DNA of 64,000 bases from Ignavibacteria bacterium (GTDB taxonomy: Bacteria > Bacteroidota > Ignavibacteria > Tepidaquicellales > Tepidaquicellaceae), in assembly GCA_036262055.1 (NCBI GenBank), contig DATAJP010000002.1, positions 1,102,161 through 1,166,160 on the forward strand, given 5' to 3'. Positions 1-8,366 of this stretch are shown piece after piece. Position 1 is the first letter of the stretch, and every line of letters begins with the position of its first letter. Under the pieces are notes generated by a model. The model made no database searches. It saw nothing but the letters and a program-made list of their open reading frames with translations, and was not told the origin of the DNA. Position numbers and translations under genes: made by a program.

Positions 1-263
1 AAGCAACAAAAGAAGAGGTTTCAAAACCAGCAGATAAGGAAACAACCAATACTCAATCAAATACTGCTAAAGCTGCACAGATAACACAAACAGCAACAGA
101 GGAATCATCAAAATCAATTATAGATGAAACTAACAATGAGAAATCTTCAGCCGCTCAAGAAGAATCTTTAGATCAATCTTTAAAAGGATTAATAAGTCCT
201 ATAAATAAAGAACAGGAAGATCCTCTTTTAAAACTTAAACAGGAGGAAATAGTAACAATATAA
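1..263 (+). CDS. C-terminal end of an unidentified low-complexity protein (partial)
   Basis: An open frame enters from the left edge and stops at TAA 261-263, giving about 86 residues. The sequence is rich in Thr, Ser, Glu, Lys and Gln and looks disordered, ending in a short Leu/Lys/Glu stretch (DPLLKLKQEEIVTI). There is no ATG in this frame inside the window, so the start lies outside. It is read in the same direction as the GHKL ATPase and recombinase that follow, so it may belong to the same mobile unit. I do not recognise the family; the visible part is only a tail and no function can be assigned. Confidence 0.6.
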   Translation, partial: ATKEEVSKPADKETTNTQSNTAKAAQITQTATEESSKSIIDETNNEKSSAAQEESLDQSLKGLISPINKEQEDPLLKLKQEEIVTI

Positions 264-334
264 ACTCAAAACTCTAATTTTAAATAATCTAAATGGCTCT
301 TCTGCGTGCGAGGAGACATTTATAGAATTATTTA

Positions 335-2008
335 ATGCACACTAATATAAAACCAAGAATATCTCCTTTAATAATTACAAGTATAGCATCAATGTACAAC
401 GATCCGATAAGAGTTTTAATGGAATTTATAGATAACTCATTTGATTCATTTTCTAATATTGTTCAATCATGTGAAGAAACAAAAAACAACATTAATGTAA
501 ATATAAAAGGGAAAAAACATATTGACGCTGAGATAACAATATTTGATGATTGTACAGGTATTGATGAATTATCAAGAATTTTAGAAAACATTGGTAACTC
601 AGATAAAAAAGCTCAATCCTGGACTAACGGAAGATTCGGATTTGGTATTTTTTCATTTCTGGCTGTTTGCAGCAAAATAACAATAGAAACCAAAACGAAA
701 GGCACAGATATTGTGCAGAAAGTCGAAATTCTAAGATCTGATTTTGAAAAAGAACAAATATCAGATATAAATTTTATTATAACAAAAATAAAGAAAGGAG
801 GTTTAAACAATTCATACACAAAAGTAACATTAACTGATTTCTTAAAAGATAAATGGGAAGAAATTGACGTGAATAAATTGAAAGACGAAATAGAATCTCA
901 TTTTGAGTTAATCTTAAAAGATAAAAGAATAAATGTTACTTTAAAAACTGAAAGAAATAAAACAAAAATCTGTAAGGCTTTTGATTATACATCTATTGAA
1001 GGAGAAGAATATAACCGTTCTTTTCTTTTAGACCCGGGTATTCCGGAATCAAAAGAAAATCCCCGTATAGATGTATTTTTAAAATTCACGCTTAATAGAT
1101 CGCTTCAAAGACTCCCGGTTTTTATAACCAAACAGAGAAGGGTAGAACAAGTAAAGCGATTAAAAGTATTTGATTCTAATAATAAAACAAAGATATGGTC
1201 TAATCCATATCTTACCGGGTTTGTTGATACAAAATCCGTTTTAAATCCCACTCTTTCCCGCGATAATTACAGCACTGATCGTAATGCTAAAAGCTTATTC
1301 AAAAGACTCCGGGAAATTGAACCTGAGATAATTGATTTTGTCAACAAAAATTTAAGCTTACATCAAAAAACTAACATAAGTGAAATTGAAAGCTTAATAA
1401 ATGATATAGTTAATAAAACAATTTCGAAGTTTTTAAAAGAAAAGAAAACCCCTGATGAAAAAGATTTTAATGAAGAGTCAGATAAGCCTGATGCTCCATT
1501 AATTGAAACAGCAATCTTTTTAAAACACCCAAAAGAAGCTCAACAGGGATTAAACCAAACCACACAGAAAGGAAAGCCAGATAATGAAATAGCTTCAGAA
1601 CAATCAAAACCTTTAAAATTCTATGATTATTATAAATATGGAACATTTAAGGTAAAACCTAAAATAAAAGACATCAACTTAACAATAAGAATAAATCCGG
1701 AAGATGAACCGCCTTTTGATAATAAAGGACGGCATCTAAAATCCGAGTTAATAAACAGTGATGTTATTATTTACAAAAAACATAAAGAGTTTATCGAAAG
1801 ATTGAGAATTAATGAACTTGGAAATGAATCCATAACGGAATCATTAAAGTTCTATATAATCGCAGAGTTCTTAATGCATTACTTTAAACTTAAATATCTG
1901 GATGTTCAATGTAATATGAATATTCTTGATGAACATAACATACTAATGTTCACCCTGGAAAGATCACTAGAGAAAATTGTGGGTGAACCGATTATAAAAT
2001 CTTTGTAA
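335..2008 (+). CDS. GHKL (Hsp90/MutL/MORC-type) ATPase domain protein
   Basis: 557 residues. The N-terminal domain carries the Bergerat ATP-binding fold: N-box LMEFIDNSFD (residues 28-37, with Glu30 and Asn34), G1 box DDCTGID (71-77) and G2 box GRFGFGIFSF (about 99-108). A MutL/Hsp90-like transducer region follows (about 200-330, KQRRVEQVKRL near 265). Residues 370-430 are Lys/Glu/Pro-rich and look like a linker, and a conserved-looking C-terminal domain follows. There is no histidine-kinase H-box, so a MORC/MutL/Hsp90-like ATPase is more likely than a sensor kinase. Such proteins occur as cargo of mobile elements and in defence loci. Here it precedes an excisionase-like gene by 39 bp and a recombinase, which suggests cargo of an integrative element. 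The specific function is unknown. Confidence 0.75.
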   Translation: MHTNIKPRISPLIITSIASMYNDPIRVLMEFIDNSFDSFSNIVQSCEETKNNINVNIKGKKHIDAEITIFDDCTGIDELSRILENIGNSDKKAQSWTNGRFGFGIFSFLAVCSKITIETKTKGTDIVQKVEILRSDFEKEQISDINFIITKIKKGGLNNSYTKVTLTDFLKDKWEEIDVNKLKDEIESHFELILKDKRINVTLKTERNKTKICKAFDYTSIEGEEYNRSFLLDPGIPESKENPRIDVFLKFTLNRSLQRLPVFITKQRRVEQVKRLKVFDSNNKTKIWSNPYLTGFVDTKSVLNPTLSRDNYSTDRNAKSLFKRLREIEPEIIDFVNKNLSLHQKTNISEIESLINDIVNKTISKFLKEKKTPDEKDFNEESDKPDAPLIETAIFLKHPKEAQQGLNQTTQKGKPDNEIASEQSKPLKFYDYYKYGTFKVKPKIKDINLTIRINPEDEPPFDNKGRHLKSELINSDVIIYKKHKEFIERLRINELGNESITESLKFYIIAEFLMHYFKLKYLDVQCNMNILDEHNILMFTLERSLEKIVGEPIIKSL

Positions 2009-2047
2009 AAACGGCATAATAAATATGAACAATTTTAAAGACCAAAT

Positions 2048-2317
2048 ATGGATAATATATTTTATAATCAACCTGATGAAGCACTGCGATTGCTTTCGGT
2101 AAATCAGGTAAGAAATCTGTTAAAGATTTCTCATTCAAAAGCTACAAGACTAATTGTCAGCGGAGAAATAAAACATTTAGTAATTGAAGGAAAAATCAAA
2201 GTACCAAAAATTAATGTATGGAATTATATAAGAACATCACAAAATAACTCTGAAGAAATTTATTCAGACTCCAATGTAAAGCAACATTTATTAAGTATTA
2301 TGAAAGGAGATGACTAA
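2048..2317 (+). CDS. Excisionase-like helix-turn-helix DNA-binding protein
   Basis: 89 residues. Residues 14-65 match the MerR-like/excisionase HTH arrangement: a leucine-rich opening (LRLLSVNQVRNLLKIS), a recognition-helix region (SHSKATRLIVSGEI) and a wing ending VPKINVWNYI, as in Xis and HTH_17 proteins that bend DNA at attachment sites. The stop codon overlaps the start of the recombinase by one base, so the two are translationally coupled and probably act together as directionality factor and integrase. The family call rests on motif pattern only. Confidence 0.7.
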   Translation: MDNIFYNQPDEALRLLSVNQVRNLLKISHSKATRLIVSGEIKHLVIEGKIKVPKINVWNYIRTSQNNSEEIYSDSNVKQHLLSIMKGDD

Positions 2318-3348
2318 TGGCTTCATGTTATAAGCGAGGGAAATACTGGTATATTGATTATCTTCTAAATGGGAAAAAATATTATATAAACACAAAGCTG
2401 CCTTCATCGGCAGCTTTTAAAACAAAAGCGGAGGAAAAGAAAAAAGAAATAGAATTATATTTAATTAAAGTAAAAAACAAAAATGTAGTTAAAGTTGAAG
2501 GATTGTCACTTAAAGAAGCTAGCTTAAAATACATGATAGAGCATCTGGCAAATAAATCCGTATCGCATAGAGAAAGCTTTTTAAGAGCATATAAACATTT
2601 AATTAAGTTAATTTCTGAAGAACAGAATGTTAAATCAGTTAATAAAGAAATCTTTAATAAATATCTTGAACAGCTTATACCCGGGCGCAGCATTGAAACT
2701 ATAAGAACTTATATAAGATATATGAGAATTTTCTTTAATTATTTGGTTGAAGAAAATGTTTTGATTAAATCCCCTGTATCTAAAAAGTTAATGCCAAAAG
2801 CTCAAAAGAAACCAATAAAGACCTTCGAACCGGTGTTACTGGAAAACACTCTGAATATAGCAAAAGAACGAGATTATCAATATTATCTTGTTCTGCAAAT
2901 GCTTCTATTGACCGGTCAGAGACCTTGTGATGTTTTAAGGATAAAATGGAAAGATATAGATTTGCTCAATAAGAAATTAATCGTTAGAATTTCGAAGACA
3001 AATAAAATAATTAACTTTCCAATTTATGATAAACTTGAAGAATTTATTGTGAATGAAATTTATAAGCATTTCAAATGTAAATCAGATGAGGATTTCATAT
3101 TTGATAAGTTTACTGTAGAAACTGTTGGACGGAGATTCAGAAGGATAAAAGCATATTTAAACAATAAAGAAAGGGGAATTGACCTTAAAACATTTCGGAA
3201 AACATTTGCGAGTAATCTTGCTTCAAATGGTATGGAACGTTCAAGGATTGCAGAACTACTTGGACATGATTCGGTGAATACAACTTTTAAATATTATGCA
3301 AGTATTAAAAATGATAGTTTGAGAAAGGAATTAAATGAAATAATTTAA
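2317..3348 (+). CDS. Tyrosine recombinase/integrase (phage integrase family)
   Basis: 343 residues. There is an N-terminal arm-type region, a SAM-like core-binding domain (about 65-150) and a C-terminal catalytic domain (about 175-340). Catalytic residues visible are Arg202 in LLLTGQRPCD, Arg294 in KTFRKTFAS, His317 in LLGHDS and the nucleophile Tyr326 or Tyr327 in TFKYYAS. The first position of the usual HxxR box is Lys291 instead of His, a substitution found in some active members. Length fits a site-specific integrase. It is coupled to the excisionase-like gene and followed by a strong hairpin terminator, so it closes a transcription unit. It is probably the integrase of a genomic island; the attachment sites were not identified with certainty. 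Confidence 0.88.
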   Translation: MASCYKRGKYWYIDYLLNGKKYYINTKLPSSAAFKTKAEEKKKEIELYLIKVKNKNVVKVEGLSLKEASLKYMIEHLANKSVSHRESFLRAYKHLIKLISEEQNVKSVNKEIFNKYLEQLIPGRSIETIRTYIRYMRIFFNYLVEENVLIKSPVSKKLMPKAQKKPIKTFEPVLLENTLNIAKERDYQYYLVLQMLLLTGQRPCDVLRIKWKDIDLLNKKLIVRISKTNKIINFPIYDKLEEFIVNEIYKHFKCKSDEDFIFDKFTVETVGRRFRRIKAYLNNKERGIDLKTFRKTFASNLASNGMERSRIAELLGHDSVNTTFKYYASIKNDSLRKELNEII

Positions 3349-3377
3349 ATGAGTAGCAATTATAATTTTAACTAGTT

Positions 3378-3410
3378 AAGACTTATTGAGAAATCAATAA
3401 GTCTTTTTTA
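3378..3410 (+). terminator. Rho-independent terminator after the recombinase
   Basis: A perfect 11-bp inverted repeat (AAGACTTATTG, 6-nt loop, CAATAAGTCTT) lies 30 bp after the recombinase stop and is followed directly by a T run. Confidence 0.85.
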
Positions 3411-3487
3411 TTTATCATTCAGAAAAGTTTTTAATGATAATAATTAAATAAGAAATGAAAATTATATATTTCCTAGACAACATATAC

Positions 3488-3715
3488 TTATGCGGCTTGA
3501 GAAATGGTGAGAGAACTTAATTCATTTTTTAAATTTTCCTTTTCTTTTATTTCATTTATAGCAGCTTTGATTTTTTCAGGATATTTTTCTTCAAGTTTCC
3601 AAAAAGTTTTTTACATATATCTTTTAGTTCTTCATATCCGCTGCCCAATCCATATTCGCTGTTTGATTTATCTTCAAGATTTTTAAGATTAACCGGAATA
3701 TTTATCGAAGATTTT
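3488..3715 (-). pseudogene. Decayed coding remnant of unknown family
   Basis: On the minus strand two open pieces in different frames read as one protein tail. The first contains SEYGLGSGYEELKDICKKLF, then a one-base slip near 3600, then KLEEKYPEKIKAAINEIKEK and a Lys/Glu-rich helix ending in TISQAA and TAA at 3490-3488. There is no start codon or upstream region, and the reading joins directly to the ynfA-like remnant. I do not recognise the parent family. Confidence 0.45.
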
Positions 3716-3921
3716 ACCTATAAATATTCCGCCATAAGTTGCATACACTCGACCGAAATTAGATGATTGCATTGCAGCAATTGCTCCATATAAAGCAAGA
3801 ATTATAAATCCAATTATTCCATACCATACAGTTTATCATTCTTCATCTATAACCAGACTAAATATTCTCCACCAATTTCACATAAACCTGCAAGTATAAA
3901 AATTCCTACAGACTTAGCAAT
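3716..3921 (-). pseudogene. YnfA/UPF0060-like small membrane protein, broken
   Basis: Minus-strand translation across frames gives KSVGIFILAGLCEIGGEYLVW, a stop and frame change near 3845-3855, then IIGFIILALYGAIAAMQSS and FGRVYATYGGIFI. These are the two best-known blocks of the YnfA/UPF0060 family (CEIGG in helix 1; GRVYATYGGIFI in helix 3). The C-terminal helix is missing and replaced by unrelated sequence. The fragment begins right behind the stop codon of the downstream-numbered metal-associated gene, so it was probably once the last gene of that operon. Family identification is by remembered sequence pattern. Confidence 0.7.
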
Positions 3922-3922
3922 G

Positions 3923-4312
3923 CTATAGTCCCAGTTCAGAGCTAATAAATTCTTTTGCTCCCTCTGTGCCAGTTAATTCTAACCAAGTTTCATTTTTATC
4001 TCCGCTTACAAGAAGATTAAAATTAAAAAAACCACAGCATTCTCTTTCGGTTTTTATGAATTCAGTAAGTTCATCAAGCATCTCATCTGTTCCGGCAAAC
4101 TTGAATGCAAATCCATTCTGCAATTCTTTTTTTTCAAGCAATTTGGTTTTTAAGCTAATTAGAATTGTTTCTTTCCTTTTTTGCAATTCAGCAGATGTGA
4201 GCTTGCAAGCAACAATATTTTCTTTATTCATTTCAGATGTATTTTCCTGAGAATAAGAGTTCTCAATGCAAAGAAAACAGAATATAAATATTAATGACCA
4301 AATTAATCTCAT
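3923..4312 (-). CDS. Small exported cysteine-containing protein of a metal-resistance locus
   Basis: 129 residues. A signal peptide (MRLIWSLIFIFCFLCIENSYS) is followed by CKLTSAELQKRKETI and a conserved block TERECCGFFNFNL with paired cysteines, then WLELTGTEGAKEF. I know this pattern from small proteins encoded beside heavy-metal efflux genes in Bacteroidetes, where the lone Cys and the ECC pair are candidate metal ligands. The gene starts 3 bp after the stop of the YHS/TRASH protein gene, so the two form an operon divergent from the RND efflux genes. Metal binding is inferred, not demonstrated. Confidence 0.65.
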   Translation of the reverse strand: MRLIWSLIFIFCFLCIENSYSQENTSEMNKENIVACKLTSAELQKRKETILISLKTKLLEKKELQNGFAFKFAGTDEMLDELTEFIKTERECCGFFNFNLLVSGDKNETWLELTGTEGAKEFISSELGL

Positions 4313-4315
4313 TGC

Positions 4316-4723
4316 TTAATTATATTTATTTAAGATTTTTTCAGGATCTTTATTGAATTTTTCTTTACATTTATTATTGCAGAAATAATAGGTTGTTCCG
4401 TCATGAGATGTTGTAATGCTTTCTTTGGCATCATCTTCATTACAGATTGGACAAGTAGCAACACCATTTGTATATTTGATAGAAGCTGCTTTAAATTCTC
4501 CCACACATCCTTCACAGCAGAATAAATATTCTTTGCCAAGATACATAAGTTTTGCACCTTTTCCTTCTTTAATGACTTCACCGGAAACCAAGCATGTTGC
4601 ACTATCAGATAATTCACGGTTTTCAGGGCCAATTTTAGCTGATAAAGACGAATTAAACGTTAATAACATTGCAAATAATAAGAATAATAATGATAAGTTT
4701 TTCATAAGTATTTTTAATTTCAT
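4316..4723 (-). CDS. Exported YHS/TRASH-domain metal-binding protein
   Basis: 135 residues. The N-terminus has a hydrophobic signal segment (residues about 8-29, cleavage near SLSA). Two TRASH-like zinc-ribbon units follow: CLVSGEVIKEG...YLFCCEGCVGEF and CPICNEDDAKES...YYFCNNKCKEKF. Each has a Cys-x2/3-Cys knuckle and a distal FC-x2-C knuckle, the pattern used in copper and other heavy-metal sensing or sequestration. It is likely periplasmic. It heads a two-gene minus-strand operon, divergent from the CzcA-type pump, and was probably co-regulated with it. The metal specificity cannot be read from the sequence. Confidence 0.8.
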   Translation of the reverse strand: MKLKILMKNLSLLFLLFAMLLTFNSSLSAKIGPENRELSDSATCLVSGEVIKEGKGAKLMYLGKEYLFCCEGCVGEFKAASIKYTNGVATCPICNEDDAKESITTSHDGTTYYFCNNKCKEKFNKDPEKILNKYN

Positions 4724-4846
4724 TCAAGTTAACAAATAATGGCAAATTTTTAAATATTAATATTAATAAAAATACATTCTCTAATTTAAGAAGTTGACTA
4801 AATTATTATAGATTGCCAATCTTAATTAAATAACATATTTTTATTT

Positions 4847-5155
4847 GTGCTTAAAATATTAATAAACATATTTATAGTTTATCTTTTAGTTATTACAGTG
4901 AAGCCCTGTATGGATGAATTTGCTCAATGCAGGCATTCGTTGCAAGGCGTTCATGTTGAAAATACAGGTCATGAAGATGAGCACTCAGATGAATGTTCTC
5001 CGCTTTGCAGTTGTCTTTGCTGTAATATGAGCATAACGAACCCGCAACATTTTGTTTTTGAACTATACAACAGTTCATTTAGTTTTACTCAAAAAGAATT
5101 TACAAATCTCATTTATTTAGAATCCCCACCAGTCTCGCCTCCACCCAAATCATAA
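4847..5155 (+). CDS. DUF6660-like small exported protein (His/Cys cluster)
   Basis: 102 residues from a GTG start; no upstream ATG fits. A hydrophobic N-terminus ending in VKPCMDE is followed by an acidic His-rich stretch (HVENTGHEDEHSDEC) and a cysteine cluster (CSPLCSCLCCN). This layout is typical of small Bacteroidetes proteins encoded directly before Czc/Cus RND operons. The His/Cys cluster suggests periplasmic metal binding. It lies 82 bp before czcA and probably shares its transcript. Family name is from memory of the pattern. Confidence 0.65.
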   Translation: MLKILINIFIVYLLVITVKPCMDEFAQCRHSLQGVHVENTGHEDEHSDECSPLCSCLCCNMSITNPQHFVFELYNSSFSFTQKEFTNLIYLESPPVSPPPKS

Positions 5156-5237
5156 ATTAATTTTAAATTTTTAATTATTAACCGGCTGTTATTTAACAGT
5201 TCGGAATACTGTATTCGTTTATACACAAATTTAATTT

Positions 5238-8200
5238 ATGATAAACAAAATTATTGCTTTTTCCATAAGGCAAAAAATGATAATAGGGTTTTTAACTCTG
5301 TTATTAATTATTGCAGGGGTATATTCGGCATTGAAACTGCCAATTGATGCCGTACCTGATATTACAAATAATCAGGTACAAATAATTACTTCAAGTCCAA
5401 CTCTATCTGCAACTGAAATTGAAAGGTTCATTACATATCCGATAGAAATATCAATGAAAAGTTTACCTAATTTAGTTGAGTTGCGTTCAACTTCAAAATT
5501 CGGAATATCGGTTGTAACAGTTGTGTTTGAAGATGATGTTGATATTTATTTTGCAAGAAACCTGATATTTCAAAAACTTCAAGAAGCGCAGGAAAATATT
5601 CCGGAAGGATTGGGTAAGCCGGAAATGGCTCCTGTCAGTACAGGTCTCGGTGAGATTTATCAATATGTTGTGCGAAATGAAAATCCGGGAGATACTGCAT
5701 ATAATAATATGCAACTGCGAACTATTCAGGATTGGATTGTAAAACGTCAATTGCTTGGAACTGAAGGTGTTGCAGAAGTTAATAGTTTCGGAGGTTTTGA
5801 ACAACAATATCAGATTTTAATAAATCCAGATGCACTTAAAAGTTTTAATCTGACTTTGCGTGATATATACGATGCAGTAGTTGAAAACAATAGTAACATT
5901 GGCGGAGGATATATTGAAAGACAATCAGAACAATATGCAATCAGAGGAATTGGATTAATAGAAAATTTTGACGACCTAAATAATATCGTGGTAAAGAGCG
6001 AACATGGTATCCCTGTTTATATTAAGCAAGTTGCAGAAGTAAAATACGGTGAAGGTCCCAGAGTTGGTGCTGTTACACAGGACGGCAATGGTGAAGTTGT
6101 TGCGGGAATTGTAATGATGCTCAAGGGAGCTAACTCAAGAGAAGTAGCTGAGAATGTTCATACTAAAATTGAAGAGATAAGACCTTCTCTTCCTGAAGGA
6201 GTGGTTGTCGATGAATTTTATAATAGAGAAGACCTTGTTAATAGTACAATTGCAACTGTTGAAAGAAATTTAATTGAAGGGGGTATTATTGTAATAGTCG
6301 TTTTGGTGTTAATGCTAGGAAATTTACATGCAGGATTTATCGTTGCCTCAGTCATTCCGTTGTCGATGCTTTTTGCTCTTATAATGATGAACATATTTAA
6401 AGTATCGGGAAACCTCATGTCGCTTGGTGCTCTAGACTTCGGCATAATTGTCGATGGTGCTGTAATAATAGTTGAAGCGGTAATTGTTTCAATAGCTTTA
6501 AGAATACATCATAATAACAAAGCTTTGACGAAGGAAGAATTAAATGAAACGGTTTATACTTCTTCTATTGCAATTAGAAAGTCTGCTGTCTTTGGCGAGC
6601 TTATTATTATAGTAGTATACCTTCCAATTTTTGCATTAGGAGGAATCGAAGGTAAAATGTTCAAACCGATGGCTTTTACAGTCGGTTTTGCTCTTATTGG
6701 TGCATTACTACTTTCTCTAACTTATGTTCCTATGATGTGTGCCTTGATTTTACAAAGAAACTTAAAAGAAAAAGAAACATTAGCAGATAAATTAATTAAT
6801 TGGTTGAAAAAAATATATTCACCCGTGCTCGAATTTGCTTTACGAAATAAAACTTTAACAATAATTTCTGCTGTTGTTATTCTTCTAATCAGCATATTTA
6901 CTTTTACACGACTCGGCGGTGAATTTATTCCTAAACTTGAAGAGGGTGATTTAGCTTTTCATTCAATCAGATTGCCGGGAGTTTCTTTGACATCTTCAAA
7001 TGAAATTGCAGGAAAAGTAGAAACGATTTTGAAAACATTTCCCGAAGTAAAAACTGTGGTTACAAAAACAGGCGCACCTGAAATTGCGACTGATCCAATG
7101 GGACCTGAAGTTTCAGACATTATAATAATGCTTTACCCTAAGGAAGAGTGGACATCCGCAGAAACAAGAGACGAACTAGTTGAGAAAATGTTAAAAAAAC
7201 TTTCGGTGATTCCCGGTGTTGGTTTTCAGGCATCACAACCAATTGAAATGAGGTTTAATGAATTAATATCGGGCACACGAAGTGATATTGCTGTTAAAAT
7301 CTTTGGTGATGACTTATCTGTTTTAGCAACTGAAGGCAACAAAATAGCTTCCATAATGAGAGAGATTACTGGTGCGGAAGATATATTGGTTCAGCAGGTT
7401 GAAGGTTTGCCTCAACTTCAGATAAAAATTTTGAGAGATAAAATTGCACGATACGGGATCAATGTCGAAGACGTGAACAATATTATAGAAACTGCGCTTG
7501 CCGGTAAAGCTTCGGGAGTAGTTTTTGAAGGTGATAAAAAGTTCGATATAGTTGTAAAGTATCAAGATGCTTATAAATCAAACATAGACAATATTAAAAA
7601 TATTCTTGTTGCTTCGCATGACAACTTAATGATACCGCTTTCAGAGCTTGCCGAAATTGAAATCAAAGAAGGACCTGCAGAAATCACTCGCGATAATGGG
7701 AATAGAAGAATTGTAATTCAAAGTAATGTTCGCGGCAGAGATATTGAAAGCTTTGTAAATGAACTACAGACAAAAGTGAATTCTGAAATTCAACTTCCAG
7801 CAGGGTATATAATAGAATACGGAGGTCAGTTTAAAAATCTCGAAAGCGCAAGAGACCGTTTATTGATTGCCGTACCTGTGGCATTGCTCTTTATTTTTAT
7901 TTTACTTTTTGTAGCGTTTAACTCAGTGAAACAGGGTTTGCTTATATTTTCAGGAATTCCTTTTGCAATTGTCGGCGGAATTTTTGCTCTTTTAATTCGT
8001 GATATGCCCTTTAGCATATCGGCAGGAATAGGATTCATTGCGCTATTTGGTGTTGCGGTTCTCAACGGAATAGTTATGATAGCATATTTTAATCGTCTGC
8101 AAAGTGAAGGTATGAATAATATTCACGAGAGAATTGTAAGAGGAACAATGGCAAGACTGCGACCTATATTAATGACAGCACTTGTTGCTTCATTGGGATT

Positions 8201-8366
8201 TATTCCTATGGCAATTTCAACAGGTTCTGGAGCTGAAGTGCAAAGACCCCTTGCTACTGTTGTGATTGGAGGACTAATCTCTTCAACTATATTAACGTTA
8301 ATCGTATTGCCGGTTCTATACGGAATTTTCAATAAACATACTAATCCAACATATAAAGAAGTATGA
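5238..8366 (+). CDS. czcA: CzcA/CusA-family heavy-metal RND efflux pump
   Basis: 1042 residues, full length for an HME-RND inner-membrane transporter that exports metal ions through a tripartite complex driven by protons. Features: N-terminal TM1 (about 10-30) followed by PIDAVPDITNNQVQI, the porter domain, and TM4 with ALDFGIIVDGAVIIVEA, whose Asp, Asp and Glu match the proton-relay residues of CzcA (D402, D408, E415). The second half repeats the fold. The region QPIEMRFNELISGTRSD resembles the CzcA type more than CusA, which usually carries an extra Met set, so Zn/Co/Cd/Ni is more likely than Cu/Ag. It overlaps the next gene by 4 bp, showing tight coupling. Confidence 0.93.
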   Translation: MINKIIAFSIRQKMIIGFLTLLLIIAGVYSALKLPIDAVPDITNNQVQIITSSPTLSATEIERFITYPIEISMKSLPNLVELRSTSKFGISVVTVVFEDDVDIYFARNLIFQKLQEAQENIPEGLGKPEMAPVSTGLGEIYQYVVRNENPGDTAYNNMQLRTIQDWIVKRQLLGTEGVAEVNSFGGFEQQYQILINPDALKSFNLTLRDIYDAVVENNSNIGGGYIERQSEQYAIRGIGLIENFDDLNNIVVKSEHGIPVYIKQVAEVKYGEGPRVGAVTQDGNGEVVAGIVMMLKGANSREVAENVHTKIEEIRPSLPEGVVVDEFYNREDLVNSTIATVERNLIEGGIIVIVVLVLMLGNLHAGFIVASVIPLSMLFALIMMNIFKVSGNLMSLGALDFGIIVDGAVIIVEAVIVSIALRIHHNNKALTKEELNETVYTSSIAIRKSAVFGELIIIVVYLPIFALGGIEGKMFKPMAFTVGFALIGALLLSLTYVPMMCALILQRNLKEKETLADKLINWLKKIYSPVLEFALRNKTLTIISAVVILLISIFTFTRLGGEFIPKLEEGDLAFHSIRLPGVSLTSSNEIAGKVETILKTFPEVKTVVTKTGAPEIATDPMGPEVSDIIIMLYPKEEWTSAETRDELVEKMLKKLSVIPGVGFQASQPIEMRFNELISGTRSDIAVKIFGDDLSVLATEGNKIASIMREITGAEDILVQQVEGLPQLQIKILRDKIARYGINVEDVNNIIETALAGKASGVVFEGDKKFDIVVKYQDAYKSNIDNIKNILVASHDNLMIPLSELAEIEIKEGPAEITRDNGNRRIVIQSNVRGRDIESFVNELQTKVNSEIQLPAGYIIEYGGQFKNLESARDRLLIAVPVALLFIFILLFVAFNSVKQGLLIFSGIPFAIVGGIFALLIRDMPFSISAGIGFIALFGVAVLNGIVMIAYFNRLQSEGMNNIHERIVRGTMARLRPILMTALVASLGFIPMAISTGSGAEVQRPLATVVIGGLISSTILTLIVLPVLYGIFNKHTNPTYKEV

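Noticed and set aside
3504..3686. Plus-strand frame of 60 codons
   Set aside because: It is the shadow of the decayed minus-strand remnant and has hydrophobic low-complexity composition without a ribosome site.
4330..4632. Minus-strand 100-codon frame
   Set aside because: It lies inside the YHS/TRASH gene in another frame; the annotated frame has the signal peptide and Cys motifs.
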